A DNA stretch of 47,993 nucleotides from positions 1 to 47,993 of the IMG/VR virus record IMGVR_UViG_3300008110_000088. One strand, given 5' to 3'. Under the pieces are notes generated by a model. It was not told the origin of the DNA and searched no databases. It saw nothing but the letters and a program-made list of their open reading frames with translations. Shown piece by piece: positions 24,629-33,785 of this stretch (position 1 is its first letter; each line of letters starts with the position of its first letter). The position numbers and the translations under genes were made by a program. The stretch comes from a virus.

Positions 24629-27600
24629 TTATCCATAAACTCCAACCATTGTGTACCATTGTGAGGTAGTGGCCGCTACTATCATTAATCTTGCTCCTGC
24701 CCCTAATGGGAAAGATATATTGGTTGATAGACTATCAATCTGTGATCCGTTTGCCGGAAACACTTTAAGAGTAGATGCTGTCGTATTAATAATAATAACT
24801 TGTTGACCAACTGTAGCTCCTGGCAATCTTACAGAATCATTAACTCCAGGATTAACACTGCCTATAACATTGATTGATTTAGTTAATACAGTAGCTCCTG
24901 AAAGAGTAGTTCCTGCAGCCGCAATGCCTGATTGAACACTAACTAATACTTTACTAAAAGTAGCATCTTGATCTGTTGCAGTTAATGCTCCAACTAGTGT
25001 CAATCCACTCAATGATCCTACACTCGTAATATTTGATTGTGCGGCACCTGTTACTGTTGTTGAAATTAGTGCATTGGCTACTTGACCAACAATACTACCT
25101 GCTTGCAAGTTCGTTATACTAGCACCATTTCCACTAAACAATGTTGCAGTAAATGTGTTTCCACTAACATTACCAGAAGCACCTGCATTGATATCACCTG
25201 TAGTATTAATTGAACCTATGTTTGCAACACCTTGCAATATCATTTGTGTACCGGATGTTCTTGCAAAACCACCTTGAGTTACTACACCACTAGTACCGTT
25301 ATTATATGTAACATGTGTGGTATTTGAACTGGTAACTGTTACTATTCCATTAAATCCAGCTGGAGCTAACCCACTAACAATAATAGTTGTTCCAGCAGGG
25401 AAAGGTGGAATAGCTTGTGTTGCAGAGAAGGCTAAAGTTGCAACTGATCCACTGCCACTAGATCCAGTTGCTTGAAGCTGTACATTAGAACCAATATTTA
25501 CAGCACCTGCTGTTGTTATACCTGCATTTGCTGTAACTCTATCCATTGATGCGTTGCCACTAACTGATAGATAACCACGTGATATTAAATTACCACCAGA
25601 ACTGTCACCGGTAACGTTAGCAGAAGTAAGATTTGCATTTCCTATATTTGCATTTGCGCCATTTAAGTTTAAGAAACCACTGCTGCTCATTGTAATAAAG
25701 TTAGCAGTAGCCACATTTGATTGAAAACTTGCAGCCTCAAGATTTATTATACTAGCATTGCCTCTAATATTTAAAGATGTTCCACCTGTACGGATACGAC
25801 CTAACGCACCAGAAGCACCTGATGCTGAATTACTATATCTTACAAATCCTACGTTAGCTTCTGTTACTACGAATTCTCCATTATACGCGGTTGTTGCTAC
25901 ACCACTGATAATTACATTGCTTCCTACTGGGAAAGGAGGGAAACTTTGTGCAGAATAATTTGCAGTTACAACTAACCCAGTACCGGCGATTGCAGTAAGA
26001 CTTAAATTTGCACCTACTGTCAATGATGAACCAATTGTAGCATTTTGATTAATAGTTATTGTACCGCTAGCAGATATATTTCCACCTGCAGAAATATTTG
26101 TATTAGCAGTTAGATTACCTGCTGTAGTAGTACCAGTAACACTTAGAGTACTTTGTATTTCCATGCTCTGTGCATTTGCAATACCATTAATCAACATTGC
26201 ATTACTGTTTAATGTTCCAAAGTTAGCTGTAGCTGATTGAGCATTTAATGTTGCCCCTAGTACTTCAAGGCTAGACATAGTTGCATTACCTTGAACACGC
26301 AGTCCTAATCCACCTGTTATTATTCTTGCTGACGCTACACCACCAGTACCTGATGTACTACTTGTAAATGTAACCGCAGTGAGATTTCCAGATACAGCAG
26401 TATATGTTCCGTTATAACCAGTTGTAGTTGTTACACCTGATATTACTACTGTCCCGCCAGTTGGGAACGGTACAGTATTTTGAGAAGCAAATGTAACTGT
26501 TACTAGATTTGTTGGTCCACCTGTACCACTGATTGCTGATATTGCTAAATTTGCACCAACGTTTACACTAGATGCAATACTTGCAGTATTTTGAATGACT
26601 AACGAATTATTTGATACAATATTCCCTATAGTAGCATTACCTACTACTGTTAAGAATTGACCAATATTAGCATTTGCACTGGTCATATTTCCAATAACAT
26701 TTAGTAGTTGTGATTCCATTCTGGTTGCACCAGTTAGTTCACCATTCAATGCAATAGCTGTAGTTTCTACTGAATTCAAATTAGCTACAGAGTTTACTCT
26801 TAATGTGCCGCCAGTTTCTAAATTGCCAGCTGTAACTTTGCCTGTAGCAGATATTAGGCCAACTGATGTGATATTACCTAATGAAGTATTACCAGCAGAC
26901 AATGTACCCTGAGTGGATAGTGCTGCCGCATTTAATATATTTGCTGTTATATTTCCTGTAGTTGTCTCGCCTAGTGTTGTAGTGCCGGCATTTAGTGCGC
27001 CATCTGTAGATAATCCAAGCGCACTAAAGTAATTTGCTGTTATGTTACCTGTAGTAGTATCACCTAATGTAGTGGTACCCGCAGTCAATGTACCATTAGT
27101 AGATAGATTACCACCAGTTAAAGTGCCAGTCGCACTTAATATATTTGCAGTTAATGTCCCTGAAACAAATGCATTTACCGTATCAACATTTCCGTCCGTA
27201 GTAATATTTCCACCAGATACATTACCATTAGCAGTTATGTATGATCCTGCAGTAATAAATGAATTTGCAGCCATGCTAGCACTTGTGGCTAATGTTGCAG
27301 CCGACACAAAACCGTTTGTTGTTAAATTACCTACGTTAGCATTCCCGTCAACTCTTAAAACACCTTGAGTTACTAAATTGCCACCGTCGATATTACCTGA
27401 TACACTTACTATGGTACCATCAATTCTAGTAGTGGTTATATTTCCTACACTTGCATTACCAATTACGGTTAAGAATCCGTTTGTTACTATGTTGCCACCA
27501 CCTCGTACTCTGCCTAATGTTACAACTGATGTAGTAATTGCACTAGTAACTGCTGCCGTAGATGTAGTACCTGCAAGAACTGTCCATACTCCGTTGTAAG

Positions 27601-29071
27601 AAGTAGGAGACATACCGGTGACGTTAATAGTTGTTCCACTAGCAAAAGGTATAATATCTTGTGTAGCAAAGTTTAAAATGAATCTATTGATACCGTATGT
27701 AACTGATGTGATTTCTAAATTAGCTCCAGAACTTACACCTGCACTAGTTGATACAATACCAACCGTGAATACATTAGCACCTATAATATTACCTGATGCT
27801 GTTACTTGAGTAACACCTAAATTACCTACGTTGGCATTTCCAGTTACTGATAATGCTCCAGATGTAGTAAGATTACCACCAGACACGTTACCTGAAATAC
27901 TTAACAAGTTACTTGCTCTGTTGAAAGTCAAGCCCGGAACTGCGGCTGCATTACCGTTATCGTTAAATGTAATTTCACCATTGGCACCTGGTGCTTGCAA
28001 TGTTGCATCACCTGTTACAGTAACACCACCGCCTGTAATTATTGTTTGAGTAGCACCAGTACCAATTGTAATACTAGCAACTGCTAATGCATCAGCTTCA
28101 ACATTTCCGACTACTGATATGTTGCCTGAAGTTATATCACCTATTACTGATAGGTTAGTCAATGAGCCTAAACTGGTAATCAAAGGTTGAGATGTACTGG
28201 TCATAGTACCACCTAAATATACAGCAGTTATATTACCTGCATCAATATTACTAGTGACAACTAAACTTTCCATTTGAACTGCGCCGGGGCTTAGTAAACT
28301 TTCTGAAAGTGTTGCGCCACCTAATCTTAATGTAGTACCACTTAACCACAAATCTTTCCATCTTTGTGTTTCACTACCTAAATCATATAGATTGTTTCCA
28401 GCTGGAACAAAATTACCAGTTACATTCCCAGTGACCAATAGATTAGCAGTAGTAATATTAGCACTATTGATATTACCTGTAACTGTGATATTTCCACCAT
28501 TAATAGTAGTTGAAGTGATAGTACTGGATACTGACACGTTTGTAAGAATTATAGTGGTTGCATTTGACCCAATAGTTTGAGAACCTAAGTATAATGTAGA
28601 GCCACTTAAGTATAAATCTCTCCAGCGATTAGTAGGAGTACCTAAATCATATGTTATATTTGCACTAGGTACTAATGCTGATGTTACAAAATTAGCTACA
28701 TTTAAATTACTTGTGCGTACATTACCTGATAGATTTGCATTCCCCGTAGTAATAGTATTAGCTAAATTCAATACGAAAGGTGTGTTATAACTTGAACTGG
28801 TCGCTGTATTACTTGTGGCAGCGCCAATGCCGACTAATAAGCTATTAGATGTATTAATACTAATATTAGGAAAAGAAGTTGTAATATAAATATTACCAGT
28901 TGTTCTAGTCTGTGCAAGTCCGGGACCTACTGTAACTTCTGACACACCTGAAGTTAATGTAGTGTTGTATAAATCTGAAAAGTTGTTTTGTATTTTTTGG
29001 AATGCCGCTCGAATTGGGTCCGCCGCTGGATCATTAGGGAAACTACCAAAATCAATAAATTGTTGGGCCAT
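24629..29071 (-). CDS. Giant repeat-built tail fibre protein (1480 aa)
   Basis: The N-terminal DFGSFPNDPAADPIRAAFQK and QNNFSDLY are typical attachment segments of aquatic T4-like fibre proteins. Two YDLG-x-x-T/S-x-RWKDLWLSG-type modules follow. Dozens of (T)xGNIxAxxLxxxGxLxxG units come next, and then four copies of a PFPxGTxVxVSG..YNG module near the C-terminal half. An ANALISTTVTGAAQSNITSV block, shared in form with the 1433-residue fibre, precedes a globular end (PGATVGQQVIIINTTASTL). It is probably a long trimeric shaft. AAGG precedes the ATG. Confidence 0.87.
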   Translation of the reverse strand: MAQQFIDFGSFPNDPAADPIRAAFQKIQNNFSDLYNTTLTSGVSEVTVGPGLAQTRTTGNIYITTSFPNISINTSNSLLVGIGAATSNTATSSSYNTPFVLNLANTITTGNANLSGNVRTSNLNVANFVTSALVPSANITYDLGTPTNRWRDLYLSGSTLYLGSQTIGSNATTIILTNVSVSSTITSTTINGGNITVTGNINSANITTANLLVTGNVTGNFVPAGNNLYDLGSETQRWKDLWLSGTTLRLGGATLSESLLSPGAVQMESLVVTSNIDAGNITAVYLGGTMTSTSQPLITSLGSLTNLSVIGDITSGNISVVGNVEADALAVASITIGTGATQTIITGGGVTVTGDATLQAPGANGEITFNDNGNAAAVPGLTFNRASNLLSISGNVSGGNLTTSGALSVTGNANVGNLGVTQVTASGNIIGANVFTVGIVSTSAGVSSGANLEITSVTYGINRFILNFATQDIIPFASGTTINVTGMSPTSYNGVWTVLAGTTSTAAVTSAITTSVVTLGRVRGGGNIVTNGFLTVIGNASVGNITTTRIDGTIVSVSGNIDGGNLVTQGVLRVDGNANVGNLTTNGFVSAATLATSASMAANSFITAGSYITANGNVSGGNITTDGNVDTVNAFVSGTLTANILSATGTLTGGNLSTNGTLTAGTTTLGDTTTGNITANYFSALGLSTDGALNAGTTTLGETTTGNITANILNAAALSTQGTLSAGNTSLGNITSVGLISATGKVTAGNLETGGTLRVNSVANLNSVETTAIALNGELTGATRMESQLLNVIGNMTSANANIGQFLTVVGNATIGNIVSNNSLVIQNTASIASSVNVGANLAISAISGTGGPTNLVTVTFASQNTVPFPTGGTVVISGVTTTTGYNGTYTAVSGNLTAVTFTSSTSGTGGVASARIITGGLGLRVQGNATMSSLEVLGATLNAQSATANFGTLNSNAMLINGIANAQSMEIQSTLSVTGTTTAGNLTANTNISAGGNISASGTITINQNATIGSSLTVGANLSLTAIAGTGLVVTANYSAQSFPPFPVGSNVIISGVATTAYNGEFVVTEANVGFVRYSNSASGASGALGRIRTGGTSLNIRGNASIINLEAASFQSNVATANFITMSSSGFLNLNGANANIGNANLTSANVTGDSSGGNLISRGYLSVSGNASMDRVTANAGITTAGAVNIGSNVQLQATGSSGSGSVATLAFSATQAIPPFPAGTTIIVSGLAPAGFNGIVTVTSSNTTHVTYNNGTSGVVTQGGFARTSGTQMILQGVANIGSINTTGDINAGASGNVSGNTFTATLFSGNGASITNLQAGSIVGQVANALISTTVTGAAQSNITSVGSLSGLTLVGALTATDQDATFSKVLVSVQSGIAAAGTTLSGATVLTKSINVIGSVNPGVNDSVRLPGATVGQQVIIINTTASTLKVFPANGSQIDSLSTNISFPLGAGARLMIVAATTSQWYTMVGVYG
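25240..27740 (-). repeat. Four copies of a YNG-type fibre module
   Basis: Similar units of roughly 85-95 residues are encoded near 27490-27740, 26290-26560, 25760-26040 and 25240-25500. Each has a hydrophobic strand, P(F/P)(P/A)xGTxVxVSG, (Y/F)NGxxxV, a Thr/Val strand, then GxxRxxG...L..xGNA. The spacing is irregular because other repeats lie between. Confidence 0.7.
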
Positions 29072-29092
29072 GTCTATATCTACCTTATTAAG

Positions 29093-29100
29093 TATTTATC
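29093..29100 (-). promoter_or_regulatory. Late promoter of the fibre-endolysin operon
   Basis: GATAAATA followed by C on the minus strand, 21 bases before the ATG at 29071, with AAGG between. A short TACTT/AGGTA pairing with one wobble is possible but weak. Confidence 0.65.
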
Positions 29101-29124
29101 GTTTTTAAATTAGATGTAGCATCC

Positions 29125-29153
29125 AAAAAAATAGCCCGGCGAACCAGGCTATT
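29125..29153 (-). terminator. Rho-independent terminator with TTCG loop
   Basis: A ten-base stem with one G-T pair (29153-29144 with 29139-29130) closes a TTCG tetraloop and is followed on the minus strand by a T run (29130-29125). It lies 16 bases after the stop of the 812-residue gene. Confidence 0.9.
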
Positions 29154-29169
29154 AAAAATACGGTTTTTA

Positions 29170-31608
29170 TTATTTTATACCGCTTAATTTCTTCCACTCG
29201 TTTAGAGATTCTCTAACTGAAACACGGGTCGGATTCCCTACTGTTTGGTCTGACTTCATCTTATGTAAATCACCACCCATTGATAACAATGCTTTTAATT
29301 GCATTAATTCTGTATCACCCATTGCATCGCCGCCTGCGTCATTTGAGAAGCCTTCTTCAACTTGTTCTTCGCATGTATGACCTTCATACATCATTCCACC
29401 GCATTCATTACACATGTCATGGTCATGACCTTCTTTAACTTTTTCCATGTCTCCGTCACCGTCTAAGTCGGCTTCTTTTTTACCTTGGGCACGTGCTTTT
29501 GCTAGATTACCAGTAAACTTATTACCTTCTTCTACGTCATCTTCTTTAACTGGATATTGTTTCCCACCTACGGAGAATTTTTGACCTTTGTCAGGAATAT
29601 TGTCTGATTTTGCTTTAGCTACTGCACCTGAGAAAGCATTGCCTTCGTCAGTTTTTTCTTCTTCACCGGAATCTTCTGCATCATCTTGTTGTTCATCACC
29701 GTCTTCGTCACCGGCTGGTTGTAATGCAGTATCATCAGAACCTGCTTCATCTTCATAGTCTTGTGAACCTTCTTCTGAACCTACTTCACCGCCCATATCA
29801 ATACCTGACATTTTCTTAATCAATGCTAGCATATCACTATCATCACCAACTACGTCAGGACTCATTTGTGGTTCAGTACCAGTACCTGTTGGTTCTTCTT
29901 CACCTTGAGATACTACACCGTAACCAACTGCAGGCTTATCGTTTCCACCAAACACACCAATACCAGCGTTACGCAATACGCCCATTAGTTGTTCTGCATC
30001 AGCGTCAGTAGCACTAATGGTTACTGAATCTGGAGCACCTTGTTGTCCTGTACTGCTAGAAACAGTGATACCTTCATTTAGAATGTTGTTTAGCTGATTT
30101 TCCCAGCTTTCATATTGTACGTCTTTCATTTCTTCTGTGCTTTCTAATCTAGTTTTTGGTTTACGCAATCCTGATATAAAATTAACTGCTCTATCGGTTG
30201 CGGCATTAATAGGATCTACACTCCACGGAGTTGGCTTTTCAACTGGTTTGTTAGTAGCTTGAATTCTACTAGGCTTAAACATACTAATATCACCTGGCTT
30301 GCTATCCATACCATGTGTTGTATGTAAATCTTTACTTGGATGAGGAATTAAATCACCTTCTTCTAAACTTTCGTCAAAGTTAACAAAGCCAAAGTGTTCT
30401 AAGGCCGCATCACGCATCTGGTCTTTATAAGAACCTGCCATGCTTCTGAATCTACCATGTGCTAATGTCTTATTGATTACAGATGTTGCTAATGCTTTAT
30501 CTTTTAATTCCATTGCAGGTTTGATGTTATAACCTTTTGGTCCTAATTCTAACTCGTCAAAGAACTTAGTCATTTGTTCTTTTTGACCTTCGGTTAATAC
30601 CACATCAGTAGCTTCTAGACTCTCATGCATTTTATCTTCTTTACTACTATACTTAGCACGAATATTTTGCATTTTCTTTTCGCTAGCATGTTTTTGACCA
30701 GCTGTACGTAATGCGTTCATACCATCTTTACCGTACTTTTTGTTACCTAAGTATGCTTGTAGTCCGGATTCTTCAACTGCATCTTCAGCCATTGTTTGAT
30801 CATCAGTATTCAAACTCATTTCACCTTTACCAATTGACTGTTTAATCTGTGCAGCCAATTGAGGATTATTAACTGTGCCTAATGTTTTATTGCCTTGCTG
30901 AATAACTTGTGTGTTAGTTTGACTCGCTGGTTTGATTTGAACAGGTTGTTGCGTGTTCATATCTTCATCTACACCTTTGTGTATTCCTATGCCTTGATTA
31001 CTACCGGGAGTTATTCCTTTAGCACGTGCATCTTTTACTGCGGCTGCGGCTGCATTTCTGTGTGCTTGTGTTTGAGGGTTGTGAATCCAATCTGAGTCTG
31101 GATTGGCTGCTTTACGTCCGGCAACTTGGCTTGCACTTTTGTAACGTACCGTGCTACCTTTATGTCCAGGCATACCTGTTTTCCCAGTAGGGTCTCTATA
31201 AGCTATACGCACTGCTTCTTCAACGCTTTGCTCACCTTCATTAACTATTGTAGTTTGAAGTTCATCAATATATTCTTTTAAACTGTGCTTCTTAGAAACT
31301 TTACCAACTTCTTTCTTTGGCTTCTTACCGCCACCAAATACATCACCGACACTAGTAGTGTCATATTTCTTTACTTCACCAGAATCATCTGCACCCTTTT
31401 TAGGACGCCCGCGGCCTTTTTTAGGTGCTTCTTTTTTAGCTTCAGCATCTTTATTAATTTTACCGACTTTATGTCCGTATTGGTCGCGTACATCTTCTTT
31501 ACCATGACTTGAACCGTAATCACCTTTATGGACTCGTCCTTTTGGTGTTTCTTTTGTTTCACCTTCGGAAAGGGAACTCATTGCTTGTAATAGGTTTCTA
31601 AAATCCAT
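29170..31608 (-). CDS. Large composite charged protein with AT-hook, EF-hand-like and CxxC motifs (812 aa)
   Basis: It is mostly low complexity, with patches of opposite charge. KKGRGRPKKG (63-72) is a canonical AT-hook. The middle has LxEYIDELQTTIVNEGE and several conserved-looking helices. Near residues 600-660 it is extremely acidic. Close to the C-terminus are DLDGDGDMEKVKEG, an EF-hand-like loop, and CNECGGMMYEGHTC, a possible zinc knuckle. It starts in a TAATG overlap with the small membrane protein gene and lies near gp16 and gp4, so an internal head, packaging or scaffold-like role is plausible. No family was recognised. The start has GAGG upstream. Confidence 0.7.
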   Translation of the reverse strand: MDFRNLLQAMSSLSEGETKETPKGRVHKGDYGSSHGKEDVRDQYGHKVGKINKDAEAKKEAPKKGRGRPKKGADDSGEVKKYDTTSVGDVFGGGKKPKKEVGKVSKKHSLKEYIDELQTTIVNEGEQSVEEAVRIAYRDPTGKTGMPGHKGSTVRYKSASQVAGRKAANPDSDWIHNPQTQAHRNAAAAAVKDARAKGITPGSNQGIGIHKGVDEDMNTQQPVQIKPASQTNTQVIQQGNKTLGTVNNPQLAAQIKQSIGKGEMSLNTDDQTMAEDAVEESGLQAYLGNKKYGKDGMNALRTAGQKHASEKKMQNIRAKYSSKEDKMHESLEATDVVLTEGQKEQMTKFFDELELGPKGYNIKPAMELKDKALATSVINKTLAHGRFRSMAGSYKDQMRDAALEHFGFVNFDESLEEGDLIPHPSKDLHTTHGMDSKPGDISMFKPSRIQATNKPVEKPTPWSVDPINAATDRAVNFISGLRKPKTRLESTEEMKDVQYESWENQLNNILNEGITVSSSTGQQGAPDSVTISATDADAEQLMGVLRNAGIGVFGGNDKPAVGYGVVSQGEEEPTGTGTEPQMSPDVVGDDSDMLALIKKMSGIDMGGEVGSEEGSQDYEDEAGSDDTALQPAGDEDGDEQQDDAEDSGEEEKTDEGNAFSGAVAKAKSDNIPDKGQKFSVGGKQYPVKEDDVEEGNKFTGNLAKARAQGKKEADLDGDGDMEKVKEGHDHDMCNECGGMMYEGHTCEEQVEEGFSNDAGGDAMGDTELMQLKALLSMGGDLHKMKSDQTVGNPTRVSVRESLNEWKKLSGIK

Positions 31609-31826
31609 TATCGTGATCCTCGTTTATCTAATTTATCTTCCATACGTGTAAGTTGTCTTTGCAACTCTACAATTCGTTCGTTTGTATCTTCAACTTTGGT
31701 ATGTGTTACTGCAACTTTTTTGTCAATGTTTTTTACATTGTCATTCATTGTAATATATCCTGTGCCACCTATTCCTAGGGCACCAACCAAAATCCATGTA
31801 AGTTGACCGGTGTTGAATTCAATCAT
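31608..31826 (-). CDS. Small membrane-anchored coiled-coil protein (72 aa)
   Basis: One hydrophobic segment at about residues 9-26 (LTWILVGALGIGGTGYITM) is followed by a heptad-rich helix to residue 68 (VEDTNERIVELQRQLTRMED). The layout resembles small phage lysis-associated or spanin-like proteins but no family motif proves it. Its ATG overlaps the upstream stop, and its stop overlaps the next ATG (TAATG). Confidence 0.65.
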   Translation of the reverse strand: MIEFNTGQLTWILVGALGIGGTGYITMNDNVKNIDKKVAVTHTKVEDTNERIVELQRQLTRMEDKLDKRGSR

Positions 31827-32422
31827 TATTTTCTAGCTCCTGTGCTAGGTAGTTGTGGTCTTGTAATTTTAGTCATGGGACTAACTGTGTTGATACCTTC
31901 TTTACTCTTATTAGGACTTGCTGGTGTAGCTTTACCTGCATATGGAATATTAATACTTGGCTTCTTAGGCATCACACGATCTAAATATTGCCCTGCATAT
32001 TCTTTGCTAGCTTCTTTACCATTATCTCCTAACTCTGTGTTTAACAATAATGGCTCATCTTTTTGTTCATTAGCATAACCTTCAGCTTCACTATTGATGC
32101 TATCATCATAATCAGTAGTAACTACTCTGACATTGTTTATGTTACAACCACAATGTTGAGCGCATTGCTGAATCATTGGTTCAGTTGCAGGATATTTGAA
32201 TTCAGCTTTGATAATGGTAATAGACTCATTATGCAAGTCAGGAAATCCATATGGATCTTTCTGAATTGGTGTAGTTTTTGGATCGTCAATTTTGACTGGG
32301 TCAAACTTCGACAAATTATGCTTGAATAATTCCAAAAAGTTTTTTTCACAATCGCCGGCAATCTTAATTGTATAGCGATATGTTCTAACACTTTCGGTTA
32401 AATATTGACGTAGGCTTTTCAT
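31826..32422 (-). CDS. Hypothetical phage protein (198 aa)
   Basis: It begins MKSLRQYLTESVRTYRYTIK, a start style common among phage head-region proteins. The first 100 residues look globular, with DPKTTPIQKDPYGFPDLHNE and EFKYPATEPMIQQCAQHCGC. The last 70 are Pro/Ser/Lys-rich and probably disordered. AGGAA precedes the ATG and a late promoter lies upstream. Function is not recognised; a head-assembly role is inferred from position only. Confidence 0.65.
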   Translation of the reverse strand: MKSLRQYLTESVRTYRYTIKIAGDCEKNFLELFKHNLSKFDPVKIDDPKTTPIQKDPYGFPDLHNESITIIKAEFKYPATEPMIQQCAQHCGCNINNVRVVTTDYDDSINSEAEGYANEQKDEPLLLNTELGDNGKEASKEYAGQYLDRVMPKKPSINIPYAGKATPASPNKSKEGINTVSPMTKITRPQLPSTGARK

Positions 32423-32441
32423 TGTTGTATTCCTGTTCTAT

Positions 32442-32449
32442 TATTTATC
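32442..32449 (-). promoter_or_regulatory. Late promoter fused to the gp16 stop codon
   Basis: GATAAATA on the minus strand includes part of the TGA stop (32450-32448) of the small terminase gene. It ends 19 bases before the ATG at 32422. Confidence 0.65.
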
Positions 32450-32930
32450 AATTTACTGGTTTTTTGTTTGCCAAAATACTTTTGAGAAGTTCGTTACGAT
32501 CTACTAAGCTACCTTCACCAAGTGGAACATTCTCAATCTCTTTATCTTTTTCAACATTTTTTTGATCTAGGCTTGCTTTTTTCAACTGTAAATCAATCAT
32601 TTTCAATTTCTTATTGATCTTAGCTGTTTTAGCAGTTATAGCATGTCCTAACATTGTACCAGCACTATTGAATATCTCACTAGCAAATCTACTATCAACT
32701 TGCATCCCTAAATCCATTAAATCTTTATAACTATCTTGAGCTAATTTTGCCAACTCATCCATCTCAGTATCGCTTGCTTCTAATCCGCGAACTTGAGGTA
32801 ATGCTTGTTCTATCTTGTCTAAATTAGAATAAGTTTCTTGCGTTACTAAATCCATATCTTTACTAAGTACAGGCTCAGTTAATGATTCTTCTGTTGGTAA
32901 ATCAAACAATTCTGATAATTTTTTTGTCAT
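32448..32930 (-). CDS. 16: Terminase small subunit, gp16-like
   Basis: This 160-residue helical protein has the pattern I associate with gp16 of aquatic T4-like phages. KIEQALPQVRGLEASDTEMD is followed by SYKDLMDLGMQVDSRFASEI and AKINKKLKMIDLQLKKASLD. In T4, gp16 forms rings that recognise DNA and stimulate the gp17 packaging motor. No gp17 frame is in the window. The neighbour gp4 and head-type genes fit. The promoter region contains a hairpin just before the ATG. Confidence 0.65.
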   Translation of the reverse strand: MTKKLSELFDLPTEESLTEPVLSKDMDLVTQETYSNLDKIEQALPQVRGLEASDTEMDELAKLAQDSYKDLMDLGMQVDSRFASEIFNSAGTMLGHAITAKTAKINKKLKMIDLQLKKASLDQKNVEKDKEIENVPLGEGSLVDRNELLKSILANKKPVN

Positions 32931-32959
32931 GCTATTTGTCCATAATAGCAGTATTTATT
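32931..32959 (-). promoter_or_regulatory. Late promoter with start-proximal hairpin before gp16
   Basis: AATAAATA followed by C (32959-32952) overlaps the TAA stop of gp4. Six-base arms GCTATT and AATAGC (32949-32944 with 32936-32931) end directly before the ATG, with the weak GGAC ribosome-binding site in the loop. Late RNA would lose about half of the upstream arm. Confidence 0.5.
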
Positions 32960-33395
32960 ACTTACGTCTACCGTTGTAAAACAAGTCATCTTCTGTAATA
33001 ACACGAAATGTAAATCCATATTGTTTGCAATATGCTTTAGCACTAGCCCACTTAGCATGATTTATAGCAACAACTGCTATATCTCTGGCACTTGCTTTTC
33101 TGCTTTCAATTAGGCTTTGTTTTTTAGGTTTGATTTCTACTATTTCGGCAAACTGTTTTCCAAACTTGTTTTCATATAGTATAAAGAAGTCTGGAATATA
33201 ATTAGTAACTTTACCTGTTAATGGGTGACGATAGGGAATACGGATTGATTCACTTGCCCATTTGATTACATTCTTGTTGCCGTCACAGAATTGCATGAAT
33301 GTGAATTCCCATCCACTGCGATATCTAGGTCTGTGGTTACCAATGTATTTGTCAGGATTTCTAGGCACAAATATGCCTTGTGCAAAGTTTGACAT
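32958..33395 (-). CDS. 4: Head-completion nuclease, gp4-like
   Basis: This 145-residue protein matches the gp4 family. YRSGWEFTFMQFCD (25-38) comes first, then KWASESIRIPYRHP, YIPDFFILY (66-74) and AEIVEIKPKKQ (83-93). E30, D69 and the E87-x-K89 pair form a PD-(D/E)xK nuclease pattern. In T4, gp4 finishes packaged heads before tail joining. The ATG overlaps the upstream stop (TAATG). Confidence 0.82.
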   Translation of the reverse strand: MSNFAQGIFVPRNPDKYIGNHRPRYRSGWEFTFMQFCDGNKNVIKWASESIRIPYRHPLTGKVTNYIPDFFILYENKFGKQFAEIVEIKPKKQSLIESRKASARDIAVVAINHAKWASAKAYCKQYGFTFRVITEDDLFYNGRRK

Positions 33396-33760
33396 TATAT
33401 TACAGCGTTTCTAGCTACTACTTGATTAGGTTGAGGAATAGAACTAACACCATATAATGTTGTTTTACTTTTTAAACTGTTTAGATAATATGCAACTAAT
33501 GCATTTGCAGTAGACAACCCATTAGAACCTTTAATTTCTTCTAACAATATCAATGGATTTTCACCTGTAATATTAGAGATTCTAAAAATGATTGTTGTAA
33601 AATTTTTAGCTACATTTTCACTTTTAGACAATGAATAGAAATAGCTATGTATAAGTTCATACTGATTAGCCTCTACAACTAAATCAAAATTGTAAAATTG
33701 ATCAAACACACGTACTGTGTTATCTAACTGACTTCTTGGTGCATCTATTGTTTGTGCCAT
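33395..33760 (-). CDS. Hypothetical virion-region protein (121 aa)
   Basis: It begins MAQTIDAPRSQLDNTVRVFD and has a helical YELIHSYFYSLSKSENVAKN segment and an ANALVAYYLNSLKSKTTLYG segment. It is soluble with no catalytic motif. Conservation of position between tail and head genes suggests a structural or assembly role, but I cannot name it. GAGG precedes the ATG within a hairpin arm. Confidence 0.65.
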   Translation of the reverse strand: MAQTIDAPRSQLDNTVRVFDQFYNFDLVVEANQYELIHSYFYSLSKSENVAKNFTTIIFRISNITGENPLILLEEIKGSNGLSTANALVAYYLNSLKSKTTLYGVSSIPQPNQVVARNAVI

Positions 33761-33763
33761 AAT

Positions 33764-33785
33764 ATACCTCGTAGAAGTATTTATG
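33764..33785 (-). promoter_or_regulatory. Late promoter in an RBS-sequestering hairpin
   Basis: CATAAATA followed by C (33785-33778) includes the TAA stop of the upstream gene. In RNA, ATACTTC (33780-33774) can pair with GAGGTAT (33770-33764) over seven bases with one G-U and a three-base loop. The GAGG ribosome-binding site is in the downstream arm. RNA from this promoter would begin in the loop. Confidence 0.6.

Noticed and set aside
25758-28580. Several plus-strand frames of 60-108 codons opposite the giant fibre gene
   Set aside because: They are Pro/Val/Leu-rich shadows of Gly/Asn/Thr repeats, without ribosome sites or promoters.
24629-29071. CRISPR-like array suggested by regular short repeats
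   Set aside because: The repeats are in-frame coding modules of one fibre gene with variable spacing and no spacer pattern.
29170-31608. Large terminase or portal candidate because of size and nearness to gp16
   Set aside because: No Walker A, nuclease or portal features; the protein is mainly low-complexity and charged.
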